A DNA stretch of 64,000 nucleotides from Clostridia bacterium (GTDB taxonomy: Bacteria; Bacillota; Clostridia; UBA1381), in contig JAFSXU010000064.1 in the NCBI GenBank assembly GCA_017443895.1, positions 25,313-89,312 on the forward strand, read 5' to 3'. A model generated the notes under the pieces. It ran no database searches and was not told where the DNA came from. It saw nothing but the letters and a program-made list of their open reading frames with translations. The position numbers were made by a program, and so were the translations under genes. Each line of letters starts with the position of its first letter. Position 1 is the first letter of the stretch. Below, in pieces: positions 16,505 to 24,673 of this stretch.

Positions 16505-18547
16505 TTATAGTCCAAGCCTTGACATTTCATCTCTTAAAAGCACATATGCTGTAAGTCTCACAATAAAATCCTTCACATTGCTATCTTCCATACTTATAAG
16601 TTTGTTATTTGGAAAAACTCCAAGATGTATTCTATTTTGTTTTACAAGTGCGCTGCAAACGGATTTAACATAGTCAATAGTATCTTGTCTTTTTCTGCGT
16701 GAGCGTGCTCCGTCGTGAGAAAGAGTTGTAGAAAATATACCAATATCGCAATTGGCATCCAGTCTGAGCTGTAATCTCGATATATGTTGCGAGCCACGGT
16801 CGACACCACATACAAGCGATGTATAGCCTCCTTTTGTGGCGTTGCTCCAAGTGCCTAAAACTGCGAAAGATACCAATAAATGATTTCCAGACCTGTCACA
16901 TACAAGAAATTGTCTGTACCTGCCGGGAAAACTGCCACCTGACACATTGGTAAGCTTCATATCAACAGTGCCGTTGTCTTTTTCAATAGTAATGCCACAG
17001 CCTGTACATTCCTGAATCCGGTGTTCACTATCCATAAATGCCCACATCAAATTTATAATGAATGGGACCAGATAATCAGGCGTATTTACCCCAACATAAA
17101 AGCCGTCATTTTTATATTGATTTATTGTTTCCGGATTTTTCATTTCCGTAATAGAAGGCCTTTTTAATTGATTCCTTTTTATTGGATTAATTTCTGCCAT
17201 TGTTCCGTTTATCATATCACCATATGTCGGTAACTGCGTAATCGAATCATACTTACCTGCAGAGTTGCGCTGAAAAATATAAGAATCGGTACCGTTTGTT
17301 AACAAAAGATACTTACTTTTCAAAATATCATTATACCCAAACAATTGACGGATCGGATCGCCGTCAATTACAATGTCAGGGGCTTTACATTCAACAATCA
17401 GATATGTTTCATCGTTGTGGCGAACGGTTATATCAGCTCGGGTGGTTGAGTTTTTATCGTAATGTGACATATGATCTTCAGATATAATATAATCTCTTGG
17501 GATTGCCAATATATCAAGCAAATATCTTAAGACCTTTTGCCGAACTGTTTCTTCCGGCGTAAGGGGGATAGCCTTATTTCTTACAGGATCAAGATAACGC
17601 CTGGTACCGTCATAGTCTTTTATTATTTCCGGTAGAGGCATATCAGTAAAGCCTAAATCAATTCTGTGTTTTACAAAATCATTTCCCATTACGGAATCGG
17701 CGTTTATATGTACAGGAGCATACGACACAATGCGGTCGTATGCATAACCCCAATCATCAAGATAACTTCTATCCGAAATCATATCAGCAATGCTTTTTGC
17801 TTCGGCATTGTAGTATGCACGGAAGTAGAGTATAGCAAGTCTTGATAGATATGCGTCATCTGATTTTTTCTCTTCAAAACACCGTTCCAGATATATTCTG
17901 GCGTTTTTATAGTCGGCGCAGTCCATAAGCGATATGCCCAGTTGAAACATAATGTCTTTGTTATGCCGGTCTTTTTCATATTCTCTTTTCCATATTTCCA
18001 ATGACTTTAAATACTGATGTGCATTATCGTATTCGATAGAAACCTCAACAAGTTCATTATATGTCTTTGCCGCGGCGACTTTTTTATCCAATTGACATGT
18101 ATCAATTTTAACACAGTTTTTTGGTATGCATATTTTGTTCAAATAACTGTTGGTCTTCGGGGAATTGTCCCATAAAAATGTTTCAGTTGTAAAAACAAGT
18201 TCTCTGTCAGCAGGCTGAATAAAAAAACAGTCTTCTGCATTGCATACAATATTGTAATTTGCGTACAACCAATTATATTCTACACTGTTTTTATAGACTG
18301 TTGCATTTTTCATACAGGCAACGGCAATGCATTTACCACCCTGCATTTCTTGGCACAAAATAATTATCTGATTTTTTATGGTGTCAACAAAAGGTGGGGC
18401 ATGAAAAATGTCTTCAAGAGAAATTGAATAATCGTTATCGCTTATACTTTCTGCACCAATATACACCTTTCCACCTAAATCAAAAATATATTCATACGGA
18501 TCAGTTTCATTGTTAAATTCATTGAGTATTAATACTTTTTCGTTCAT
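16505..18547 (-). CDS. Stand-alone HSDR_N-type nuclease-domain protein
   Basis: A 680-residue protein with no signal peptide. Residues 1-150 are of unknown family. Residues about 160-260 are helical and TPR-like (NELVEVSIEYDNAHQYLKSL, DIMFQLGISLMDCADYKNAR). Residues about 330-430 match the N-terminal nuclease domain of type I restriction HsdR (HSDR_N, PD-(D/E)xK fold), with RADITVR (Asp372) and TYLIVECKAP (Glu387, Lys389). QLFGYNDILKSKYLLLTNG is also typical. The C-terminal 240 residues are unrecognised. No helicase domain or hsdM/hsdS genes follow. It may be a solitary defence nuclease or remnant of a larger system. The XRE gene lies upstream on the same strand. Confidence 0.65.
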   Translation of the reverse strand: MNEKVLILNEFNNETDPYEYIFDLGGKVYIGAESISDNDYSISLEDIFHAPPFVDTIKNQIIILCQEMQGGKCIAVACMKNATVYKNSVEYNWLYANYNIVCNAEDCFFIQPADRELVFTTETFLWDNSPKTNSYLNKICIPKNCVKIDTCQLDKKVAAAKTYNELVEVSIEYDNAHQYLKSLEIWKREYEKDRHNKDIMFQLGISLMDCADYKNARIYLERCFEEKKSDDAYLSRLAILYFRAYYNAEAKSIADMISDRSYLDDWGYAYDRIVSYAPVHINADSVMGNDFVKHRIDLGFTDMPLPEIIKDYDGTRRYLDPVRNKAIPLTPEETVRQKVLRYLLDILAIPRDYIISEDHMSHYDKNSTTRADITVRHNDETYLIVECKAPDIVIDGDPIRQLFGYNDILKSKYLLLTNGTDSYIFQRNSAGKYDSITQLPTYGDMINGTMAEINPIKRNQLKRPSITEMKNPETINQYKNDGFYVGVNTPDYLVPFIINLMWAFMDSEHRIQECTGCGITIEKDNGTVDMKLTNVSGGSFPGRYRQFLVCDRSGNHLLVSFAVLGTWSNATKGGYTSLVCGVDRGSQHISRLQLRLDANCDIGIFSTTLSHDGARSRRKRQDTIDYVKSVCSALVKQNRIHLGVFPNNKLISMEDSNVKDFIVRLTAYVLLRDEMSRLGL

Positions 18548-18632
18548 AGTAATAAATTCTCCAATTCACGCAGTTTTTTGTAGGAAATTACTGCTTTGCA
18601 GTAATGACGAAATAACAAAAAAGATTTCCTTT

Positions 18633-18650
18633 CCCCCAAAAGATTGGGGG
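18633..18650 (-). terminator. Hairpin between XRE gene and nuclease gene
   Basis: A perfect 7-bp stem, CCCCCAA-AAGA-TTGGGGG. Read on the minus strand it lies just after the XRE gene, and a T-run (AAATCTTTTTTG) follows about ten bases later. It may attenuate read-through into the nuclease gene. A second palindrome (ATTACTGC/GCAGTAAT) lies in the same 120-base gap. Confidence 0.4.
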
Positions 18651-18667
18651 TCAGAGGGTTGATGTTT

Positions 18668-19393
18668 TTAAATCTTTTTTATAAACTCTATTGCTTGTTT
18701 TAAAATATCTGCTTGCTTGTCCTTGTCCTTTTTGCTTAGCTCATGAAAAAGAATATCAGCATAATGCATATAATGATTGGGCATATCAAGTGATATCAGC
18801 ATTGCGGGATTTGTACCGAATACATTAGCTATTTGACACAATGTTTTCAGTGACGGACACTTTTGCTCTTTTTCAAGCTGTGCTATATATTGTCTTGTAA
18901 CATCTGTGCTATAGGCAAGATCTGTAACAGAATCTATGTTAGCCCATTCCCTGAGTGATTTCAGATTATGTGCCAGTGTTTTTGTAATGGTTTTTAAATC
19001 TGTTTTTTTACCGAAAAGATTTGTCAGTCCGCACTCATCAACGGCTTTTTCGTATTTCTTAATCGGGCTGTAACGCACTTGTGATTCTTCAAGAACAGTT
19101 TCGTGTGAAATTCTTTTAGTAGCGGTTCCCACCCTTTTATACGGTCCGTCTTTGCGCTCAAATCCGATAGGAACATCTGACGCAGTGAAGGCCCTATCGC
19201 CCCAAAGATGCCAATATTCCAACCAGTATTCATCTTCGGGCAACTCAACTTCCTCAAAAGTGTATTCAAGTGGAGTATTTTCTGATGATGCGTTTTCCGG
19301 TTGCGCACAGTTTGCATCCTGTCGCGTAAATTCATCTCTCCGAGTTGCGGTGGTTATTCTGGCTCCGTTTGTGTTAATGTTGTTTTTATTCAT
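18668..19393 (-). CDS. XRE-family helix-turn-helix protein
   Basis: About 241 residues from the ATG at 19393, which follows a perfect AGGAGG on the minus strand. An upstream TTG would add 11 residues but has no such site. The N-terminal 100 residues are polar and acidic, with no recognised domain. An XRE-type HTH spans about residues 155-215 (LKSLREWANIDSVTDLAYST, then VTRQYIAQLEKEQKCPSLKT). The short C-terminal helix ends the protein. It probably regulates itself and the downstream nuclease gene, or acts as the regulator or antitoxin of a small mobile module. The context is accessory DNA. Confidence 0.75.
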   Translation of the reverse strand: MNKNNINTNGARITTATRRDEFTRQDANCAQPENASSENTPLEYTFEEVELPEDEYWLEYWHLWGDRAFTASDVPIGFERKDGPYKRVGTATKRISHETVLEESQVRYSPIKKYEKAVDECGLTNLFGKKTDLKTITKTLAHNLKSLREWANIDSVTDLAYSTDVTRQYIAQLEKEQKCPSLKTLCQIANVFGTNPAMLISLDMPNHYMHYADILFHELSKKDKDKQADILKQAIEFIKKI

Positions 19394-19753
19394 AGTTTTT
19401 CCTCCTTTTTTTGTGTAGTATAGCATAGAAAAATTGCTTTGTCAAAGGGAACTGAGAGTTTCGCTTTTTTATAAAAGGTGTATATTTATACATTAAAGAG
19501 TAATTGGCGGGAAATAGAATTTGCAAGCCCAATACTTAAAAAGTTTTATGGATATGATGCGACTATAAGTTGGTACAACGGTAGTTGAATCGGTGATAAA
19601 AATAATCTGACATTCCCGACTTGGAATAAAAAAACACCTCATAAGCTAAAATGCTTATGAGGTAAACCGTTTGTATAGGTTTGATATGGAACTATCATTA
19701 CCAAGCCCGTAAAAAGCCGGTAGCAAAAAAGAAGTTCAAAATTATATTTACGG
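19394..19753. other. Intergenic, possible gene remnant plus a terminator
   Basis: A 360-base gap between minus-strand genes. A short open stretch on the plus strand at about 19483-19588 (containing WREIEFASPILKKFYGYDA, stop TGA) has no start with a ribosome site and may be a remnant; its origin was not recognised. The 19625-19663 hairpin is listed separately. Nothing else is seen. Confidence 0.4.
19625..19663 (-). terminator. Terminator of the flavin reductase-like gene
   Basis: An 11-bp perfect stem ACCTCATAAGC / GCTTATGAGGT (19636-19646 and 19653-19663) with a six-base loop. On the minus strand it is followed by G and a T-run (complement of AAAAAAAC, 19628-19635). It lies about 90 bases after the stop of the gene at 19754. 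Confidence 0.75.
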
Positions 19754-20317
19754 TTATTTTAATTTTAAGCCGTCTTTAAAAGCGTCACCGACACGCTCAC
19801 AAACCTTATAATAGCCGTGAGTATACGGATCAAATACGATGGCATTAACCTTTGAGATGTCAACCTTGTCATTTGTCATAACGCTTTCATCAACAGTCAC
19901 TTTTACAACTTTTCCGATAACGCCAAGGCCGTAGGCGTTGTCCTGATACTCGATAAATTCACATTCCATACAAATTGGAAATTCATTTATAACAGGCGCA
20001 TCAACCTTTTCAGATTTTGTAGCAGTCAACTTGCTTTTTGCCAATTTGTCGCCTACAGCATTGCCCGACTCAACACCGAAATAGTCCGCCTCAACTACAT
20101 GCTTGGCATCGGCTATGCTGACTGTAAATGCTTTTTTCGATTTAATGTTTTTAACCGTTTTATGTGTCTCGGTCAAATTAAGTGCAACAATATCCCGTTC
20201 TACCATTGTACCCCATGCGGCATTCATAACATTTACAGTTCCGTCATCGTTATATGTTGCTACAAGCAATACAGGCATTGGGAAAATAGCTTCAGTTGTT
20301 TTAATACTTTTACGCAT
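19754..20317 (-). CDS. Flavin reductase-like, FMN-binding split-barrel protein
   Basis: A 187-residue protein of the flavin-reductase-like/flavoredoxin family, which binds FMN in a split beta barrel and takes part in redox reactions in the cytoplasm. Typical features are the N-terminal PMPVLLVATYNDDGTVNVMN and AAWGTMVERDIVALNLTETH. FTVSIADAKHVVEADYFGVE and the late YGLGVIGKVVKVTVDESVM also fit. The ATG follows a clear GGAGG on the minus strand. It stands alone with its own terminator. The electron donor and substrate are not evident. It appears to be ordinary host metabolism at the left edge of the glycan locus. Confidence 0.85.
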   Translation of the reverse strand: MRKSIKTTEAIFPMPVLLVATYNDDGTVNVMNAAWGTMVERDIVALNLTETHKTVKNIKSKKAFTVSIADAKHVVEADYFGVESGNAVGDKLAKSKLTATKSEKVDAPVINEFPICMECEFIEYQDNAYGLGVIGKVVKVTVDESVMTNDKVDISKVNAIVFDPYTHGYYKVCERVGDAFKDGLKLK

Positions 20318-20689
20318 TGTAATTCCTCCGTTTTTAATATAAATTCATTATTATTTGTGTTAGTTACTATACCACAAAAACCTGTAAAATTCAATCCAAA
20401 CATAAAAAAGTAAAACTTCAAAGACAGTCTATGGTTATTTTTCGTGTTTGCCACGATTTGACTTTGGTAGTGTTTATGAATTTGAATACAATTCTCCCGT
20501 CTTTACAGTATTCTCGGTATGAAATAAAATTTCTGAAAAAAACAATACTTTTGTGTAAAAAAACGACATTGAAGTCAGGATAAAAAATTTGTAAAATACA
20601 ACTAAGATATAAATTGGTTGCAATTTTGCAATAAATACGCATAAGGCGTGTATCAAGAGACAGAATATATAAAAGAAAGAAGGGAAAAT
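20318..20689 (+). promoter_or_regulatory. Regulatory region of the GH38-ROK-SIS operon, operator copy A
   Basis: An intergenic stretch of 372 bases. At 20543-20572 lies a variant of the block found at 27845 and 50011: CAATACTTTT, a GTAAAAAAA run and ACATTGA. It abuts a promoter with -35 TTGAAG (20569-20574), a 17-base spacer and -10 TAAAAT (20592-20597). In all three places the block overlaps the -35 box, as expected of a class II activator site. Binding by the AraC protein at 49011 is an inference. Confidence 0.6.
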
Positions 20690-23053
20690 ATGGCTAAAAT
20701 ACATTTAATAGGAAATGCACATTTGGATCCGGTATGGCTTTGGCGATGGCAGGAGGGATTTTCGGAGGTATTGGCAACCTTCAAAAGTGCGCTTGAGAGA
20801 ATGAACGATTTTGAAGATTTCAAATTTACAAGTGCATGTTCCGTCTATTACGAATGGATTGAAAAAATAGATTTGGGTATGTTTGAAGAAATAAAGAAGC
20901 GTGTAAAGGAAGGCAGATGGAATATAGTGGGTGGCTGGTACCTTCAGCCGGACTGTAATATACCCGACGGAGAGAGCTTTGCCCGTCATGCCCTTATTTC
21001 TCAGAGGTATTTTAAGGAGAAATTCGGAGTAACGGCAAAAGTGGGATATAATGTTGATTCTTTCGGGCATAATGGGGCTTTACCAAAAATCTTAAAAGCA
21101 AGCGGAATGGATAACTATATCTTTATGCGACCGTCTGATAAGGAGCAGGGAAGAGGCGAAAGTCTTTTTATGTGGGAAAGTGACGATGGGTCAAGGGTTT
21201 GTACTTACCGTATCCCGTGGTTTTATAACTATGACCTTGGTAAAATGGACTGCTTTGGAAAGCTCAAGGAAAAGGCAGAAGATGAAAATACGGACTTTAT
21301 GGCATTTTACGGTGTTGGCAATCATGGCGGAGGACCGACCATTGCATTGATTGATGCGATAAACAAGCTTGGTATAGAGGATATGGTTTATTCAACGCCC
21401 GATGAGTATTTTGAGGATGTAAATAAGGATAAGCTCCCGATTATCCATGATGAGTTGCAACATCATGCAAGGGGCTGTTATTCTGCCGAAAGCTATGTAA
21501 AGACGGCTAACAGAAAATGTGAACAAAATCTTTTGGCGACGGAAAAGCTCTGTGTTATGGCAAAGGAGCTTACGGGTGAGGAATATCCTGCCAAAAAGCT
21601 CAAAAAAGCATGGAAAAATGTATTGTTTAATCAGTTTCATGATATTCTGGGTGGCTGCTGTGTTAAGAAGGCTTATGAAGATGCATCATATTTATATGGC
21701 GAAACGATGAGCATAACCGAGCAGGCAATGAATATTGCAATGCAGAAAATTGCATGGAATATTGACACTTTGGGTAATAATAATCTTCCTTCATATAAAT
21801 CTCACATAAACTGGAAAATATGGGAGCACGAGGTTTTGGGAACCCCTATAATAGTGTTTAATCCTCACGCATGGAGCGTTAAAACTGTCGTTACGGTCAA
21901 CTGTGTTGCAAAAAAGATGACCGACAGCACAGGTTCTCAAATAGCGTTTCAGTCAGTAAGAGGTGATCAGACTAACGGTGATGATAAATATCATACGGCT
22001 TTTGTTGCCCAAGTTCCTGCAATGGGATATGCGGTTTATCGCTTTTTTGTCGAAAAGGAAAGCGAAGAAGTGTTTGAGTCGGAAATTTCTGTAACTGAAA
22101 CAAGCTTGGAAAACAGTAAAATAAAAGTTGAATTTGATAAGTTTAGCGGTGATATTTGCAGGTTCTTTGATAAGACGCAGGATAAATACATAATTGATAA
22201 ACCTTGCAGAGCCGTTTTGGTAGATGATACCGAGTGTGATACATGGGCGCATGACAAAGAGATTTTGGGCGAAACTGTCGGTATGTTTGGCACTCCCGAA
22301 TTTAAGGTTATAGAGAACGGAGCCGTCAGGTGTACAATTCGTGTTATAACTAAGTATAACAATTCAACTCTTCAAAGGGATTATACTATAGTACCCGATA
22401 GCAGTGAAGTAAGAGTTAAAGTTAAGGTTGATTTTCATCAAACACATAGGGTAGTGAAATTTACCTTCCCAATGACTGATGAAAGAGTGATAGCAAAAAT
22501 TCCGTACGGTACAATTACAAGATGCGGATATACAGGCGAAGAGCCTTGCGGAAGCTGGATAGCAAGCGGAGATTTGTGTGTTGCAAATGATTCAAAATAC
22601 GGATACGACACCCAAGACGGTGAGATGAGAATGACCGTGCTAAGAAGCGCTATATATGCAGACCATTTCGGGCAAAGGGATGAATTTTGCGAATTTATGG
22701 AACAGGGAGTTACGGAATTTAGCTATTCTGTATTTCCGTATCGGACAAACGCAGCTGCAGAGAAAAAAGCTTGTGAGCTTAATTTTCCTCTTCCGCATAT
22801 TCTTGGCAGTTTCCATAAGGGAAAATTGCCGGAGGTAATGAGCTGTATTGAATGTGAAAATGAAAGTATAATCGTAACTGCACTAAAGCAGGCGGAGGAT
22901 TGTGACGGTACGGTTATACGGGCATATGAGACAGACGGAAAAAATGCTAATGCAAAAATCAGGCTGTTTGGTGAGGAAATAAGCGCCGAATTTTTTCATA
23001 ATCAGGTTAAAACCTTAAAAAACGGCAAAGAGGTAAATATGATTGAATGGTAA
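20690..23053 (+). CDS. GH38 alpha-mannosidase
   Basis: About 787 residues from the ATG at 20690. GH38 retaining alpha-mannosidases use a divalent metal and an Asp nucleophile. Visible motifs are IGNAHLDPVWLWRW (His11, Asp13, metal ligands), VGYNVDSFGHNGALPKIL with candidate nucleophile Asp123, and NQFHDILGGC (His317). The C-terminal beta domains are complete. No signal peptide, so it acts in the cytoplasm on imported mannosides. The ROK kinase gene follows immediately and then the SIS gene, suggesting that released sugar is phosphorylated and isomerised. The upstream region carries operator copy A. Confidence 0.92.
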   Translation: MAKIHLIGNAHLDPVWLWRWQEGFSEVLATFKSALERMNDFEDFKFTSACSVYYEWIEKIDLGMFEEIKKRVKEGRWNIVGGWYLQPDCNIPDGESFARHALISQRYFKEKFGVTAKVGYNVDSFGHNGALPKILKASGMDNYIFMRPSDKEQGRGESLFMWESDDGSRVCTYRIPWFYNYDLGKMDCFGKLKEKAEDENTDFMAFYGVGNHGGGPTIALIDAINKLGIEDMVYSTPDEYFEDVNKDKLPIIHDELQHHARGCYSAESYVKTANRKCEQNLLATEKLCVMAKELTGEEYPAKKLKKAWKNVLFNQFHDILGGCCVKKAYEDASYLYGETMSITEQAMNIAMQKIAWNIDTLGNNNLPSYKSHINWKIWEHEVLGTPIIVFNPHAWSVKTVVTVNCVAKKMTDSTGSQIAFQSVRGDQTNGDDKYHTAFVAQVPAMGYAVYRFFVEKESEEVFESEISVTETSLENSKIKVEFDKFSGDICRFFDKTQDKYIIDKPCRAVLVDDTECDTWAHDKEILGETVGMFGTPEFKVIENGAVRCTIRVITKYNNSTLQRDYTIVPDSSEVRVKVKVDFHQTHRVVKFTFPMTDERVIAKIPYGTITRCGYTGEEPCGSWIASGDLCVANDSKYGYDTQDGEMRMTVLRSAIYADHFGQRDEFCEFMEQGVTEFSYSVFPYRTNAAAEKKACELNFPLPHILGSFHKGKLPEVMSCIECENESIIVTALKQAEDCDGTVIRAYETDGKNANAKIRLFGEEISAEFFHNQVKTLKNGKEVNMIEW

Positions 23054-23066
23054 GAGGACAAACAAT

Positions 23067-24032
23067 ATGGTTGGATTTGATATAGGCGGTACAAAATGCG
23101 CCGTATGTATTGGCGAAGATATAGGCGGAGAGCTTATTATAAATGACAAAAGAGTAATTCCCACAGATCACAGTGTCTCGCCATATGATATGATAGACAG
23201 AATGTGCATTTTGGCTGAAGAAATGAGCGATAAGATAGATGTAATAGGAATTTCGTGCGGCGGACCGCTAAATTCAAAAAAAGGTATAATTATGTCGCCC
23301 CCAAATCTTTTGGGATGGAACGATGTAAGTATAGTTGAATATCTTAAAGCAAGGTACAATACCAATGTATATCTTGAAAATGATGCCAATGCCTGTGCGG
23401 TCGCTGAATGGAAATACGGTGCAGGCAAAGGCGTAGATAATATGATATTTATGACCTTTGGAACGGGGTTAGGCGCAGGCATTATCTTAGACGGGAAATT
23501 GTATCGGGGCACAAGTGATATGGCGGGAGAAGTAGGGCATATCAGACTTAAAAAATTTGGCCCTGTCGGGTATGGAAAAGCAGGCTCGTTTGAGGGCTTT
23601 TGCTCGGGCGGTGGAATTGCACAGCTTGGGAAAATGTATGCACAGGAGAAACTGCAGATGGGGGAAAGCGTATCGTTTTGCAGAGACTTTTCCGAGCTTG
23701 AGGGTATAAATGCAAAATTCATTGCAGAATGTGCCAAGCGTGGCGAGGAGGATGCAATAGAGGTGTACAATACCTGCGGGGAAATGCTTGGACATGGATT
23801 AAGTATCATAGTCGATATACTAAACCCCCGCATGATTGTGCTGGGAAGCATATTCCAAAGAAGTGAAAACCTCATAAGACCGAAAATGCAGGAGGTATTG
23901 AAAAAAGAATGTCTTTCATATTCATTAAATGTATGCGAGGTTGTCCCTGCAAAATTGGGAGATAATATTGGAGATTATGCGGCGCTTTCCATTGCGGTAA
24001 TGAACGAGGAGGGTAATTTATGGACGATTTAA
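23067..24032 (+). CDS. ROK-family sugar kinase
   Basis: About 321 residues from the ATG at 23067, after AAGAGG; the upstream TTG lies inside the mannosidase end. ROK features are the N-terminal phosphate loop MVGFDIGGTKCAV, the central LENDANACAVAEWKYGAG with the catalytic Asp, and MTFGTGLGAGIILDGKLYRG. The family's zinc site (C-x-C-G-x-x-G-C) is not conserved: the equivalent stretch GYGKAGSFEGFCSGGG has lost most cysteines. It is intact and probably a hexose or N-acyl-hexosamine kinase. The exact sugar cannot be read from sequence. It overlaps the SIS gene by 13 bases. Confidence 0.85.
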   Translation: MVGFDIGGTKCAVCIGEDIGGELIINDKRVIPTDHSVSPYDMIDRMCILAEEMSDKIDVIGISCGGPLNSKKGIIMSPPNLLGWNDVSIVEYLKARYNTNVYLENDANACAVAEWKYGAGKGVDNMIFMTFGTGLGAGIILDGKLYRGTSDMAGEVGHIRLKKFGPVGYGKAGSFEGFCSGGGIAQLGKMYAQEKLQMGESVSFCRDFSELEGINAKFIAECAKRGEEDAIEVYNTCGEMLGHGLSIIVDILNPRMIVLGSIFQRSENLIRPKMQEVLKKECLSYSLNVCEVVPAKLGDNIGDYAALSIAVMNEEGNLWTI

Positions 24033-24613
24033 TAAAGAGGTATCCGAGCCTCCAAGAGTGCAGGAGTGATATTGAAAATGCAACAGAGCTTTTTATAGAT
24101 ACATATAAAAACGGCGGAAAAATTTTAGTCTGCGGAAACGGCGGAAGTGCCGCCGACAGCGAGCATATAGTTGGCGAGCTAATGAAGGGGTTTATGCTCA
24201 AAAGAACGGTTAAAGACACGAAAATACCTGAGGATTTACGAAAAAATCTTCAGGGAGCATTGCCTGCAATTTCTCTCACAAGCCAGTGCGCAATTTTATC
24301 GGCATTTATAAATGATGTAGAGCCTGATATGATGTATGCACAGCTTGTTTACGGCTACGCAACTGATAAGGACTTGCTTATCTGTCTTTCAACCTCGGGT
24401 AATTCGCAAAACTGTGTTAATGCGGCAAGGGTTGCAAAATGCATGGGAGTAAGAGTGCTGTCGCTTACAGGAAAAAGAGACAGCGCGTTGTCTGAAATTT
24501 CAGATTGCACGGTAAAGGTGCCAGAGACTGAAACTTTTAAGGTTCAGGAACTGCATCTGCCAATATACCACTATTTATGTGCAGTTACGGAACGGATATT
24601 TTTTAATGATTGA
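24020..24613 (+). CDS. SIS-domain phosphosugar isomerase, GmhA/DiaA-like
   Basis: A 197-residue SIS protein with the phosphosugar-binding pattern of sedoheptulose-7-phosphate isomerase (GmhA) and DiaA. The pattern is GKILVCGNGGSAADSEHIVG (about residues 34-53), DLLICLSTSGNSQNCVNAA (about 116-134), and the C-terminal HLPIYHYLCAVTER helix. Relatives act on phosphorylated sugars. Placed after GH38 and ROK genes it more likely interconverts a phosphorylated hexose from the degraded glycan than makes heptose, but a heptose role cannot be excluded. A strong SD (GAGGAGGG) precedes the ATG. A terminator follows. Confidence 0.85.
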   Translation: MDDLIKRYPSLQECRSDIENATELFIDTYKNGGKILVCGNGGSAADSEHIVGELMKGFMLKRTVKDTKIPEDLRKNLQGALPAISLTSQCAILSAFINDVEPDMMYAQLVYGYATDKDLLICLSTSGNSQNCVNAARVAKCMGVRVLSLTGKRDSALSEISDCTVKVPETETFKVQELHLPIYHYLCAVTERIFFND

Positions 24614-24620
24614 TAAAATC

Positions 24621-24653
24621 GGGGGCTGTTCGATATTGAACAGCCCCCGCTTT
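24621..24653 (+). terminator. Strong terminator after the GH38-ROK-SIS operon
   Basis: A perfect 11-bp GC-rich stem, GGGGGCTGTTC / GAACAGCCCCC (24621-24631 and 24638-24648), with a six-base loop and GCTTTTTG after it. It also stands between two converging genes, so it may serve both strands. Confidence 0.9.
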
Positions 24654-24673
24654 TTGAATGTATTTTATAACCG

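Noticed and set aside
24020..24613. SIS gene as a heptose-synthesis gmhA
   Set aside because: No other heptose pathway genes are near, and the operon partners are a mannosidase and a ROK kinase. A catabolic role is preferred though not proven.
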